Below are positions 21,202 through 38,440 of a stretch of DNA of 64,000 nt, in pieces. A program made the translations under genes and the position numbers. Numbering within the stretch: the stretch's first letter is position 1; every line of letters begins with the position of its first letter. Where the stretch lies: assembly GCA_028554795.2 (NCBI GenBank), contig CM068830.1, positions 51,656,355-51,720,354 on the forward strand. The letters are read 5' to 3'. This DNA comes from Sinohyriopsis cumingii. Lineage: Eukaryota; Mollusca; Bivalvia; Unionida; Unionidae. The notes under the pieces are model-generated. The model did no database searches. It was not told the origin of the DNA and was given only the letters and a program-made list of their open reading frames with translations.

Positions 21202-21752
21202 TATAATGGAATTTGTTTTACTCCTTCATACTTCCTGCACCCCCTCCACCTGGTTGTTTAACTTGTGTTGTATTAGCCATCAGCGAAACACATCATAGAT
21301 ATTAATAATGCCCTGTAGATCACCAGAAAAAGCAAAGCCACATCTTTGCCAAGTCTATAAACTATGTCGTAAAAATAATGTTTTTATGTTAGAAGATGAA
21401 TTCCATTTTGTTTGTTTTTTCCAGCTTACGACCATATAATAAAGAAATACTTCACTGAAGTTTATTATCTCTTTCCGTCTGTAGAAAAATATGTATCCCT
21501 AATGAGCCATTGCAATATATTAATTATAAGAAATCATTCTCACTACATCAATTTGGCTTTTAGTCTTAGAAATCTTGCATAACTCAAACAAATGGTGAAT
21601 ACTTTACTTAGAGGTAGCAACATCTTTATAAAATAATACACCTTTATTGAAAATTATGTATATATACTCATGATGAACACTACATTTAACTTCTATTAAC
21701 CATGGCACACATTATATTAACTTGTTTTGTATTTAGTTATATAGGCCGAAGA
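21202..21752. other. Intergenic DNA, nothing recognised
   Basis: No supported gene or repeat end in this interval. Confidence 0.5.
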
Positions 21753-21836
21753 GCTAAAATAAAATGCATATTGTTTTTCTAAGAATATGTATCTTGAAAA
21801 CTAATTTGCTTTATTCATTCGAATCTAGAGAGCTAA
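21753..21836 (-). repeat. 84-bp relic of the matrix-gene second intron
   Basis: This segment matches 33625-33708 (intron 2 of gene copy 2) at all but one base by eye, in the same orientation. Homology stops abruptly at both sides. It is either a remnant of an older gene copy or a short dispersed element that also lies in the intron. The strand given is that of gene copy 2. Confidence 0.75.
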
Positions 21837-21844
21837 AAAACGTA

Positions 21845-21845
<1 letters not shown>

Positions 21846-21888
<43 letters not shown>
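21846..21888. repeat. (ATT)n microsatellite
   Basis: Uninterrupted TTA/ATT trinucleotide repeat, about 14 units. Confidence 0.95.
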
Positions 21889-22222
21889 GAGGGAGAAATT
21901 CTAATGTTCTTTAACAAATATGTTTATGTAATATTTATGTTGTAATAAATACATTAAAACTATTTTACTTAGGTTTAACACATACAAGAAATGCAACAAT
22001 GGATGGCAATAAGTATTTCTTGTACAAGGAACGTTATTTTTTGGATATAAACAAAGCATACTATGTCAAATAACAAACGAACATATAAGGATACCCACAG
22101 ACGAAACTGTTGATATTCATAGAGTGCGTTTTAAATGTAAATGTACTCTTGTCAACCAAATTGCGACCAAAAAGATGTCTATCAATGCCTGTTTATATCT
22201 ACACGAGTATAAGAAATAGATT
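21889..22222. other. Intergenic DNA left of the LINE
   Basis: AT-rich; no gene or repeat recognised. Confidence 0.4.
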
Positions 22223-22234
22223 ATGCATTATATA

Positions 22235-25519
<3,285 letters not shown>

Positions 25520-27720
25520 CTTTTCATGCTCTTGTTGCTCCTCCAGCATTAACAGCATCGTTGGTGGTGCTTGTAATAATTTTTAAATTTACATAAAAGT
25601 TGGTACCCATTTTAGTGTTGTCTAAATCCATTGGAAATTTGCTCTTATATGCTTAATAGACGATTTCTGTTCTTACAAAAGAGCTATACATTTAAGGTTT
25701 CTTTGCATCCGGGATAAACCAAAACGTATGTTAAGACCGTTATATTGAGATGAACTGCCGCTACTTTTAGATCCACTGTCTTGAGCAAAGGAACCGATGT
25801 ACATCTTTCCAGCGTACATACAAACAAATACTATCTGGAATTTGCGTAAGCACGACCTGGTTTAAAATTTTTATCAGGTAGATAGTTATACATCGTAACA
25901 AGGCATTGGCTTTGGCAATTCTGCCGAAGCCAGTCAAAGGTTTTACTCATATTTAAATTGTTCCAAAGAAATTGTAAGGAACGATTTCACTTATTTTTAA
26001 AAGCTTTAGACTCTGTCTATCCCAGACGGGAACATCATATCTAAATGAAAAATCCTTTATCACCTGAAAGTAATCATGAAACTGGTAACAACTGCGCCAT
26101 GTAACAGGCAGGCAGCCCTCCCCTGACTTGCTGCAGGTGGTATAGACAGGGGATCCACAAATGGTAGTCACCTACCAAGCAGCAAAGTTTGGATGGTTTT
26201 CGCCTCTACATCAGCTCGCTAAAAACATGATACATGAATGACTACAAACTACAAAGCAGTGACCAAGCTGGTTATTTGTTTGGTTGGAGTGTACCTGACA
26301 GCGGCATTCAGAAAATCTCAACGCATGTCAGAGACGAACGGCATTCGTCGGCTGATGTGGTGGAGTACACATTCACAATTGAAATTAAATAACAGTGAGA
26401 AAGAAATATTAACAGACTATCCGTCTATCATATAATGCCTTATTTAGCAACATTACTGTAAACGCCATCAGACTATCGTGTCCGTTTAATGAAAATCCAG
26501 ATAGTGAGTCTCTGAACAAAAAAGCTTCCACATCTAATACGGCCAATGCATGCGCAGGCACTGATGTCGATTTTAAGGTCGTGTACTTAATTAACGGCAG
26601 ATAACATCATGCCGGTCAGCAAAATTAACGAAATCGTGATTTGGTTCATATCGCTGTTATTCAAAACAAATTTTATGTTAATTGTTTCACTCGCACCTGA
26701 AACAGCGGAACTAGCCCCATCACAGACACCGGATTGTTTTACATAAGCCACAATGGAAATCGTAGTAATGGAACATGGTTAACGCATTTAAACCGTAAAA
26801 ACGTAGACATACCTGTTCATGTTTGCAGCAGTAATTAGTCTGTAGTTCCCATTAACGCCTTACATGAAATATTTACAACTAGATTTGCGTCTTTGTTTGT
26901 CGCTTTAAACTCGGTCAGGTGTTTGAACCTCAATTGGAAGGCACAAGCATTGGAAATTGCAACAATTCTAACCATCTTTGGCTTCCTCAGTTAGAAATCG
27001 AACTATACCTAGCTCAAAGGCGAGAATAAATAGCATTTAGACATAGACGAGCAACAAAACTAATTTGTGCAATCATTGTGTTTATAATTTTAATACCTTC
27101 CTTACCTGCTATTTTTAGTTATCATTAGCAAAGAAGACAAATGTTAACAACAGCGTTATATCATCTCAATCAATAAAGTGTACGTCAGTGTCTTTCCTTC
27201 GGTGACATAGCGGTTTTATGAAGCATTATACAGAAACATTGGAAACGTATACTTGATCCATTGGAACAAGATATTAAAAGTCAGCTGAATGTACATTAGC
27301 CTTAGAATCCTTGCAATCTCTTTCTCTCACATCTTTGAATTAACATTGAAATTTTACGAATATTGCTAAAAGGAATAGAAATCGTGAAGTCGGATCCCTT
27401 TACATTATGAAATTGGAAAGCAACAACAGTAATACCCTTTTCGCTAACACTGATAACTAGTAGTTATGCTTACTATATTAGTAAATTCCAATGACATATC
27501 TATCTGTCCTTACAGTAATGTAAAATGCTAATGAATTTAACTTTATTAAGCTTGCTCTAAATTTCGACGTGGATGTTGTGGGTTTTTTTGTTGAAATTAT
27601 GTTTGCAAATGCTATGCGGAAAATCCATCAAAATTTCAAGTCTCAAATCAATCATGTTGAATAATGTGTTTCCCTCTTCTTTATCAGTCATCGTCTTTGA
27701 TTAAATTTGACAGATACTTA
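25520..27720. other. Unit 1 spacer upstream of the promoter
   Basis: Equivalent to the spacers of units 2-5 in reverse. A minus-strand frame at 25953-26171 contains RYDVPVWDRQS and EIVPYNFF, conserved in units 4 and 5. A minus-strand frame ending near 25947 begins MSKTFDWLRQ, also conserved. Function unrecognised. The rest shows no gene. Confidence 0.45.
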
Positions 27721-27732
27721 GTCTAAAATTGG

Positions 27733-27834
27733 TATAAAAGTGCTGCATATCTGACGAAGCAGCACAGGCAACTACCAGTCCTTAGTCGAACGTTCAGGTC
27801 TTTAGTGTCCTTTACATCGGAACCACCCTTACAG
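27733..27834 (+). promoter_or_regulatory. Promoter and non-coding exon 1 of gene copy 1
   Basis: TATAAAAG at 27733-27740 predicts a start near 27763. The transcribed leader would end at 27834 in a strong splice donor (ACAG then GTAAGTG). There is no ATG-initiated coding of note in the leader. The same promoter and exon are found in copies 2, 4, 5 and 6 with very few changes. Confidence 0.75.
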
Positions 27835-29785
<1,951 letters not shown>

Positions 29786-29791
29786 ACGGAA

Positions 29792-30402
29792 ATGAAGACT
29801 GCACTAGTTCTCCTAGCCTGCATAGTAGGTGCTGCCGTCGGTACAATCTACGGTGGCTTTGGCGGCTATGGCGGTTATGGTGGCTACAGCGGACATGGCG
29901 GCTATGGTGGTTATGGTGGCTACGGCGGTTATGGAGGATATGGAGGTCACGGTGGCTATGGAGGATATGGTGGATATAGTAGCGGCAGGGGCTTGGGCTG
30001 GGGATTGGGATTCGGCGGTGGATATGGGGGATATGGAGGATACAGCGGAGGCAAGGGGTGGGGTTTAGGATTCGGCGGAGGAATTGGAGGATTCGGAGGT
30101 GGATTTGGCTGGGGTAGAGGTGGCTACGGATACAGCAAACGCCATGGAAAGTAAGAAATATCAGTCTTGCCCGTAACATGTTTGTCACATCTTATGTCTG
30201 ATATACGAGTTTGACTTAAACATTAGCTTATCAACCTGAATTTCAAGTTATTCTCTACATTTATTAGGTCTCTGGATTTGAATGAACAAAGCAAATTAGT
30301 TTTCAAGATACATATCCTTAGAAAACCAATACTGTATTTTATTTTAGCAACTCAACCAGTGCAAATGCTCTTAATGCCTCTCATTTCTTTTACAGATATT
30401 AG
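29792..30402 (+). CDS. Shematrin-like Gly/Tyr-rich secreted matrix protein, copy 1
   Basis: Coding exons 29792-30150 and 30396-30402. The product begins with a signal peptide, MKTALVLLACIVGAAVG. A GGY/GGH repeat domain of about 50 residues follows, then a GLGWGLGFGGG region and a basic end. Unspliced, the frame would stop right at a GTAAGA donor. Splicing to the TTTCTTTTACAG acceptor (30391-30395) completes a Lys codon and adds Tyr and stop, giving KRHGKY. That is like the RKKKY/RRKKY-type ends known in shematrins. Length is about 121 residues. The family is secreted by mantle and builds shell framework; this role is inferred. Poly(A) signals lie at 30498-30503 and about 30520. Copy 1 differs from copies 4-6 at the start of the repeat (IYGGFGG) and is two GGY-type triplets shorter. 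Confidence 0.88.
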
Positions 30403-30497
30403 GAAAATCTCATAGAACCAAAGACGGAGACGAAAAAGAAAGGAATAACACGCGATAATTGAATCATTTTTGCATCCATTGTTGTATATAATGACTT

Positions 30498-30524
30498 AAT
30501 AAACAAGTATAATGAAGATAATAA
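30498..30524 (+). terminator. Poly(A) signals of gene copy 1
   Basis: AATAAA at 30498-30503 and a second AATAAA within the following 25 bases, about 100 bases 3' of the spliced stop codon. Both are conserved in copies 3-6. Confidence 0.6.
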
Positions 30525-30586
30525 AAGGACATTATAGTCATTCTTTTATTACATTCTATAATCTCTCTCTCTCTACATAGTCAACC

Positions 30587-33300
30587 GTTAAACCTCCAAC
30601 TGTAAATAGATTTGCTCTTTCTGTAACTGTATTTGTTCTTTTTGTAATTGCATTTGTCTTTCTGTCTCTCTTTCTTCCTTATCAAAATGCATTTCCATCT
30701 GTTTTACTTTTTCTCTCTCCTGTCTCTCTTGATCGTATTGATATCAAAACAATCGTTCAGCATGTGTTCGATAAAACTGCTCAACGATTTCCTGATCACA
30801 ATGAATCACGAGGTGCAATCGTCTGATTGTGTTGTTATGTTATTGCATCAGAGATGTTATTCACCAAGAAACTCTCCGCCACGATCAACCTGTAGCGGCT
30901 GTGGCCATCGCAGGCCACCACGTTCATAAATTCGTTCAAAAGTAGACCGATCTTTAGTTGCATTCCTTATTGATAGTTGTTCTGATTCTTTATATCTACT
31001 TGCAACGTCAACAACAGTCAACGCGTAATTTGATGTGCGCGATTGACGTCTACCAGTTTTAATAGTATCATGTGGTAAAGTCAAAATATCTACTTGATGA
31101 ACTTCATTGGGAGTGTCTACATCAAAATGTGCGTACTGAATTTGTTTAGGTGGTGGCAAATAAATGTGCCATGTCGTGCTAACCAAATTTCAGTAACAGA
31201 ACGTGCGACCCCTGCTGCATCAGCAAGTTTACTAATCGCTGCTCTACCCCACTAGTATCCTCTTGGGCTATAATAAACTGAGTCCATATAATAGTTATCC
31301 ATGGTTACGTACATGCCCCTAGCACTACTATACCTTTCATCACAAACGTTATTAAAATTAGCAAACGATTCTCTGAGATATTTATCTTTTACAGACTTTA
31401 GAGTCTGAATCAACTTCACGTCTGCAATATGTCGTTGTTTGGAATTTTATACCCAACGTCATGAACATGGCACGCTTGATCAATCATATTATAATGGATA
31501 CCCTTTAGGTCTTGTTTGATTTTTCTCGTCAAGTAGGATATCAAGACGGGTTGAAGGACCACAATAATTATATCCAGGAAGATGCTTCTCGCCAGGACAC
31601 CTAGTCCATCGAGCCCCTAGTAATTGTCCCAATGAAGCAGTGATATCCCCGCCTGTTGCATGAAAAATGCATTTGTATTTTTGTACCACATTTCACACAC
31701 TTGCCTGTTAGTGCACGCTTTCTATTTCTCGTCGTTATTGTACTTATTTCACTGGTATTGGTGGGCGCTCTGCATATAATGCAATATAAAGCCATCTACT
31801 TATTATATTTCTTCGAGGGGCCCCGAGTTGTCTAAAGCGCTTATCGTTACGGAACACTGCTATCTCACCTCTGTCTGCGTGGATTAGAATCTCGGATTCG
31901 GTCAATGTGGGTTTGTGGGAAAGCTTGACAGTAGTGTTTTGTGGGTCGGTGGTTCTTTCCGGGGTTTTCCCGGATTCTTCCTCCACGATTACGACTGGCC
32001 GCCATGTATAGCCTATCGTCTTGCTGACAAAATGCGTTAAACCACACAACAACAACAATAAATATTCTTCGACATGGATCTCATTGACATCTCAGCAATA
32101 GAAAAACAAGATCCAGTCAAGCATCATCGAGCGCTACCAAATTCTATCAGAGCAATTATCATAGGTTTATAAGGGTCTGGTAAGACGCAATTGCTACTTA
32201 ACCTGATAATGAGATGCCTATGAGTGGGATAAGTTGTATTTAATGGAACCATCTGTAGATGATCAGAGATGGTACGACTTGCCTAAAGATTTCAACGAAA
32301 ATTCAAAAATGTCGGACGAGGATGGTAGTGATATTATTGATTTTATTACGATCAACGATGCACCATTGGTAGATGATCTCAACGAGGTATGAACCTTCTC
32401 GTAGTATAAGATGATGTGATACTAGACAAACAATCGAATCCAGCTCGTAAATTTTCCCAAGGCTGACACAAAAACACCGGTATTATATATGTTACTCAGC
32501 GATATGTGAAAAAACCTAAAGTCATCAGAGATAACTGCAATATTCTGGTGATGTTTAATGGTGTTGATACCCACACGCTAAGAAACATCCTCCAGGCTTG
32601 GTATTCAGGGGATATTGATATGATGAAGCTTAAAATCTTCTTCTCAGAAGTTTAGAAACCACTTTGCAAACGCCCGAGCGATTCCTCGTGATTTTTACTA
32701 TACATTTACATGATTCTCAGCGGCGATATCGCATTGGTCTCGATAATATATTTGGTCGAGAGACCTGCCACTTGATCGCTACATTTTTTAGACACACAGC
32801 AACAGAGAAGAGGATAACGCCTAATAGTGAATGTCCCGGATTGGTAAACGGTTACGCATATAAATTTGAAAAACAAGCGTCATTAGAAAAAATACTAAAA
32901 TTACGCTAACCCGGTTAGAGGTTTCGGTTTAGTGTTCTTGACGTTTGTGGAACATTTTGTCGTAAGGGTTAATTTTATAAATGGACTTCTCCTAAAAGTG
33001 GTCTGTACACCCCCTCTGCTGCTCCGGCCCTATATGCGAACACTACATGGTTTCAAAGTTGTCATCTTGTCAGTACTACGTTTCTTCTTGTGTTCGTTCA
33101 AATCAATGCATGGGTCAATTGGAGTAATTTTAAACTTTCTTAAAACCTTTAGCAATATCATAATAAAGAAATTTAATGATGGTATTATTGATTTCATTAT
33201 TGGCGTATTTTGCCATTTATTAAACTTACTAGCATTAATTGAACCACAGTTTGCTACAAGAATCGTTAAATTTAAAGGTAGTTATTTAACATGATTGTCA
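30587..33300 (-). mobile_element. Polinton/adintovirus-like fossil, block 1 (inverted)
   Basis: Parts, left to right: a Gln/Glu-rich tail; a retroviral-type integrase (minus, about 30.86-31.26 kb; motifs HQVDILTLPHDTI, ALTVVDVASRYKES, LRWPQPLQVDRGGEF); a minor-capsid-like protein with a phospholipase-A2-type GYNYCGPSTRLD motif and a DUF5679-like Cys-pair domain (minus, about 31.3-31.8 kb); a SINE; then a plus-strand packaging ATPase of the A32 type (P-loop GSGKT near 32.18 kb, ends about 32.65 kb). Virus-like sequence seems to continue to about 33.3 kb, further than in the other blocks. It is broken in several places and has the same general state as the other four blocks. Family assignment comes from the gene set and motifs. 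Confidence 0.8.
31817..32060 (+). mobile_element. tRNA-derived SINE in fossil block 1
   Basis: Same family as the SINE at 20.9 kb, here on the plus strand: head at about 31817, box-B-like region near 31880-31895, tail (AAC)n at about 32046-32060. Similar 11-12-base flanks ending TTCTTCGA (31805-31816 and 32061-32072) look like a slightly diverged target-site duplication. It lies directly before the ATPase start. Confidence 0.8.
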
Positions 33301-33380
33301 AAAAACTTGATGATAAATCGACGAATGAATTAGCACACACGGTCAACAAAGCGCACCATCAGCTGTGGTTTAGGTTTAAA
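32873..33380. other. Junction between inverted unit 1 and unit 2
   Basis: This segment is absent from the other units at the corresponding place. Its left part reads as a continuation of the virus-like fossil of block 1. An ORF at 32932-33294 is hydrophobic and unrecognised. Homology to the tandem units resumes at about 33.38 kb. Confidence 0.45.
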
Positions 33381-33570
33381 GGTTGACTATATATAGAGAG
33401 AGAGAGAGAAAGAGAGAGAGGGATAATATAAAGACTATAATATCCTTTTATTATCTTCAATCAAACATAGTTATTAAGTCATTATATACAACAATGGATA
33501 CAAAAATGATTCAATTATCGCGTGTTATTCCTTTCGTTTTCGTCTCCGACTTTGGTTGTATGAGATTTTC

Positions 33571-34211
33571 CTAATATCTGTAAAAGAAATGAGAGGCATT
33601 AAGAGCATTTGCACTGGTTGAGTTGCTAAAATAAAATGCATATTGTTTTTCTAAGAATATGTATCTTGAAAACTAATTTGCTTTGTTCATTCGAATCTAG
33701 AGAGCTAATAAATGTAGCGAATAAGTTACAATTGAGGTTGATAAGCTAATGTTTAACTCATACTCGTACATCAGACATAAGATGTGACAAACATGTTACG
33801 GGTCAAGAATGATATTTCCTACTTTCCATGGCGTTTGCTGTATCCGTAGCCACCTAAACCACCACCTCTACCCCAGCCAAATCCACCTCCGAATCCTCCA
33901 ATTCCTCCGCCGAGTCCTTAACCCCACCAATTGTCTCCACTGTATCCTCCATATCCCCCATATTAACCGCTGAGTCCCAATCCCCAGCCCAAGCCATTGC
34001 CGCCACGGTATCCGCCATATCCTCCATAGCCACCGTGACCTCCATATCCTCCATAACCGCCGTAGCCACCATAGCCACCATAGCCGCCATGTCCGCCGTA
34101 GCCACCATATCCTCCGTAGCCACCATAACCGCCATAGCCGCCATGGCCACCGTAGAATGTACCGACGGCAGCACCTACTATGCAGGCTAGGAGAACTAGT
34201 GCAGTCTTCAT
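33571..34211 (-). pseudogene. Shematrin-like gene copy 2, broken
   Basis: ATG at 34209-34211, with signal peptide and GGY repeats as in copies 4-6. Two in-frame TAA codons in the C-terminal third (near 33963 and 33920) cut the product to 82 residues. The KRHGKY end therefore cannot be made. Other signs of decay: the intron 2 donor is GTAGGA instead of GTAAGA, and one of the two poly(A) signals reads AATAAC. An extra Gly-rich insertion (GGL-type) lies before GYGYSKRHGK. The promoter and exon 1 (36.07-36.17 kb) remain intact, so a truncated product could still be transcribed. Confidence 0.85.
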
Positions 34212-34913
34212 TTCCGTCTGCTAGAGAAAGTACGTTTACAAAATAAATAACAATATTAAATGTAATAAACGTTTTGCGTCGTTGTGTGGTTTATACGGTT
34301 CCTCTGCATTCATGTTGTTATTACATCTGCTTTTAAGAATGAAAGAAGAAAGGGTTCGCTTGCATTGTCCCTATGTTGCAAGGTAATTGTAAATGTCTCA
34401 ATGGAAAACTAAAATATCAATAATAAATAAATATATTTTAAGGTTCCAAACTTGAACTGTATCGATTCCATGCGATTTTACTGGTGCTCAACGCAAATTT
34501 GTTAATAAAGCATCGATTCCGTCACCTCCAAATGTTAGAATATTAAATTAATACTCTCGAGATTATTCGAGCTGCGTTATGGGGTCAATTCCTGGGCACC
34601 ATCTTCTGGAACTGCATAATGATATCGAGATCTACTATACTGAGCGGGTTGAAAATATACGTGTGTGTATAGTGTGCATGCTTCTAAACGAAATATATAC
34701 CTGACTCTCGCTAAAAGACCGCATGACTTTGCAATATGTTTTGATTGGCGGAAAATGATGTCTGCTTAAGAAAATTTGACTACTTCTAATATCAATGTCC
34801 CGTCTACGATGAACTTCATTTTTCATATATCTTATACCACCCGTCTAGTTCATATAATGCAATAGAATAAAACAAACATTAGTTTCAAGATCAATTCTTG
34901 CTTGTGAAACGCA

Positions 34914-35028
<115 letters not shown>

Positions 35029-36067
35029 CTAAGGAAGTGAATGATCAACTCGGCGAATCGCCATCATCACGTTTCGCGATGTTAGACAAATTAAGTTTCA
35101 TAGCGAACAATTAAATAACCTTAAGAGAAACTGTTAGGGTTTACAGTATAAAAATCTAAGACTTCATTCCTGCTCTGCATTGTCAAGTTACTAGGTAGAT
35201 GATTAAAGCCAATAAAATGAAAACCCCACGTAAACTGTTTAACATTTAAATATGTATGTTTTGTTTATATCAAATAAACTTTCTCATCTATCAGAACTAA
35301 TGGTTCTAAAACATACATCTCCTTTTCTGATGCCACGTCTCTTTTATTTGATATTTTTCACGATGAATGAAATTGGACATACTTATTCTTAAGTATACTT
35401 GTGCAATGCATCTTCTTTTAAGTTCTTGAAAAAATCCGCTTTATCTTCCAGATGTTCCTAAACGCTATGCAACTTTGTAAAAAGTAATATGAAAATAACT
35501 AATTTCTAAACATTTATGCAACTTAATGCGAACATTGATGATAACATTTAAATACAAAACAAAATAAAAAGCTCAGATAGAGTGTTGAAAAGAAATTATA
35601 CATTGAAATATTTATTTGTAAATCGATATTGTGTTCCTCGAAGTAATACATTGTTAGGTGTTGATTTTTCAATGGTCTTATTACAACAAAACAAGAGCAA
35701 TGATTTGCACATCCCTATACACATTTAGAGCCCTTGTAGACATCGTAGTGATACAGACATTGTTTACCGAATGCATAAAATATTTTATTCTTACAAAATG
35801 AAAATGTTGCTAAAATAGGCTGTGGATAAAGATTTTGTAATTAGATCCAATACTAGAATGGTATGTTTTACAAATAATTTAGAACAGTATCTTTTTCTGT
35901 AAGGCAGAATGAAGAGAGGTTTACCTTTCTTGAGACGTTCCTTACTCGTATGCTAAGGCATTCATCTTCTAAAAATGTTAAATTTGTCATTTATGTTTAA
36001 CTTTCTAAGGTTATATTATGTGGGTTAATCACGAAAGTTAATTAGCATTTTCAATAATGTCACTTAC

Positions 36068-36169
36068 CTGTATGGTTGGTGCCGATGTAAAGGACACTAA
36101 AGACCTGAACGTTCGACTAAGGACTGGCAGTTGCCTGTGCTGCTTCGTCAGATATGCAGCACTTTTATA
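36068..36169 (-). promoter_or_regulatory. Promoter and exon 1 of gene copy 2
   Basis: Minus-strand TATAAAAG at 36162-36169, predicted start near 36139, leader ending at 36068 in a GTAAGTG donor. Nearly identical to the promoters of copies 4-6, though the gene it serves is broken. Confidence 0.7.
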
Positions 36170-36179
36170 CCAATTTTAG

Positions 36180-38440
36180 ACTAAGTATCTGTCACACTTA
36201 ATCAAAGACGATGATTGATAAAGAAGAAGGAAACACGTTATTCAACAAGATTAATTTGAGACTTGAAATATTTACGGATTTTTCCGCATAGCATTTGCAA
36301 ACATAATTTAACAACAACAACAAAACAGCCACGTCTACATCTAGAGCTATCGTGAAGAGTTTCATTAGTTTAATGAAGTTTAATTTATTAACCTTCAACA
36401 TTACTATAAAGACAGATATGTCATTGGAATCTACTAATATAGTAAGCATAACTACTAGCCATCAGAGTTAGCGAAAAGGGTATTACTGTTGTTGCTTTCC
36501 AATTTCATACTGTAAAGGGATCCGACTTCACGATTTCTATTGCTTTCTGCAAAACTCGTAATATTTCAATGTTAATTCAAAATAAGTGAATAGAGAGGAA
36601 GGAATGAGATTGCAAGGATGCTACGGCTAATATACATTCAACTGACTTTTAATATCTTGTTCCAATGGACCAAGTATACGTTTCCAATGTGTCTGTATAG
36701 TGCTTCATAAAACGGTTATCTCACAGTTTGTAAATACATTGATGCACACTTTACTGATCCGGATGACACACCGCTGTTGTTAACATTTCTCTTCTTTCTT
36801 AATGATAACAAAAATAGCAGATAAGGAAGATATTACAATTATAAACACTGTGACTGCACAAATTATTTTTGTTGTTCGCTTATGTCTAAATGCTATTTAT
36901 TCTCGCCTTTGAGCTAGGTATAGTTCGATTTCTAACTGAGGAAGCCAAAGATGATCAGAATGGTTGCAATTTCCAATGCCTGTGCGTTCCCATTGAGGTC
37001 CAAACACCTGAGGGAGTTTAAAGCGAAAAACAAAAACGCAAATCTAGTTGTAAATATTTCATGTCAGGCGTTAATGGGAACTACAGACTAATTACTGCTG
37101 CCAACGTGAACACGTATGTCTACGTTTGTACGGCTTAAAGGCGTTAACCATGTTCCATCACTACGATTTCCATTGTGGTGATTGAATTACAATCAGGTAT
37201 CTGTCATGTGGCTAGTTTCGCTGTTTCAGCTGTGAGTGAAACAGCTAACATTCTTAAAATTTCTTTGGAATAACAGCGATATGAACTAAATCACGTTTTT
37301 ATCTGATTTTGCTGACCGGCATGATGCTATTATCGTTAATTAAGTACACGACCTTAAAATCGGCATCAATGCCTACGCTTGCACTGGCCATATTAGAAGT
37401 GCAGGCTTCTTGGTTTAGAGACTCACTATCTGGATTGTCATTAAACGGACACGATAGTCCGATGGCGATTACAGTAATGTTGCTAAAGAAGGCATGACAT
37501 GATGGACAGTTATTATGTTAATATTTGTTCTCACTGTTATTTAATTTCAAATGTGAATGTGTACTCCACCATTACAGCAGACGAATGCCGTTCGGCTATG
37601 ACATGCGTCGAGATTTTCTAAATGCCGCTTACAGGTACACTCCACCGAAACAAATAACCAGCTTTATCACTGCTTTGTAGTCTGCAGTCATTCATGGATC
37701 ATGTTTTTTAGCGAGCTGATGTATTTGCAAAAAAACATCCAAACTTTGCTGCTTGGTAGGCGACCACCATTTGTGGATCCACTGTCTATACCCACCTGCA
37801 GAAAGTCAGGGGAGGGCGGCCTGTTATAAGGCGTAGTTGTCATCAGTTTCATGTTTGCTCTCAGGTGGTAAATGCCTTGTCAAGATGTATAACAATCTAC
37901 CTGATAAAAAATTTAAACCAGGTCTTGCTCCAGAAAGCATTTGTTTGTATGTACGCTGGAAAAGTGTACATCGTCTCCTTTGCACAAGACAGTAGATATA
38001 AAAGTAGCGGCAGTGCATCTCAATGTAACCGTCTTAACATACGTTTTGGGTTATCCCTGATGCAAAGAAACCTTAAATGTATAGCTCTTTTGTAAGAACA
38101 GAAATCGTCTATTAAGCATTTAAGAGTGTATGTAATATGAAAATTATTACAAGAATTACCAACGATGCTGTCAGTGTTGGCAAAGGAACAAGAACATGAA
38201 AATCGCAATCAACTAAGCATGAAAAGTTTCTGTTTTTGAATCACCTGCACCAGAAGTATTGGTACGTCAAGAAAAACGTGAGCCATGCAAAATGTGCAAG
38301 CGTCATAAGATACCTTTGCAACTTATAGGTAGCATTGCGATGTGACTTGTTTCCATATGTTTTGTCTACACTTGAACAAGGAACATGCTGAACATAGCTA
38401 TGAGACCGCAGGTCTCAGTGAATGTATGTGTTTGCTAATT
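36180..38440. other. Unit 2 spacer
   Basis: Non-coding or degenerate between promoter and fossil block 2. It holds a decayed version of the hydrophobic ORF at 37309-37497 and of the spacer ORF around 37.86-38.09 kb, better preserved in units 4 and 5. No function recognised. Confidence 0.45.
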
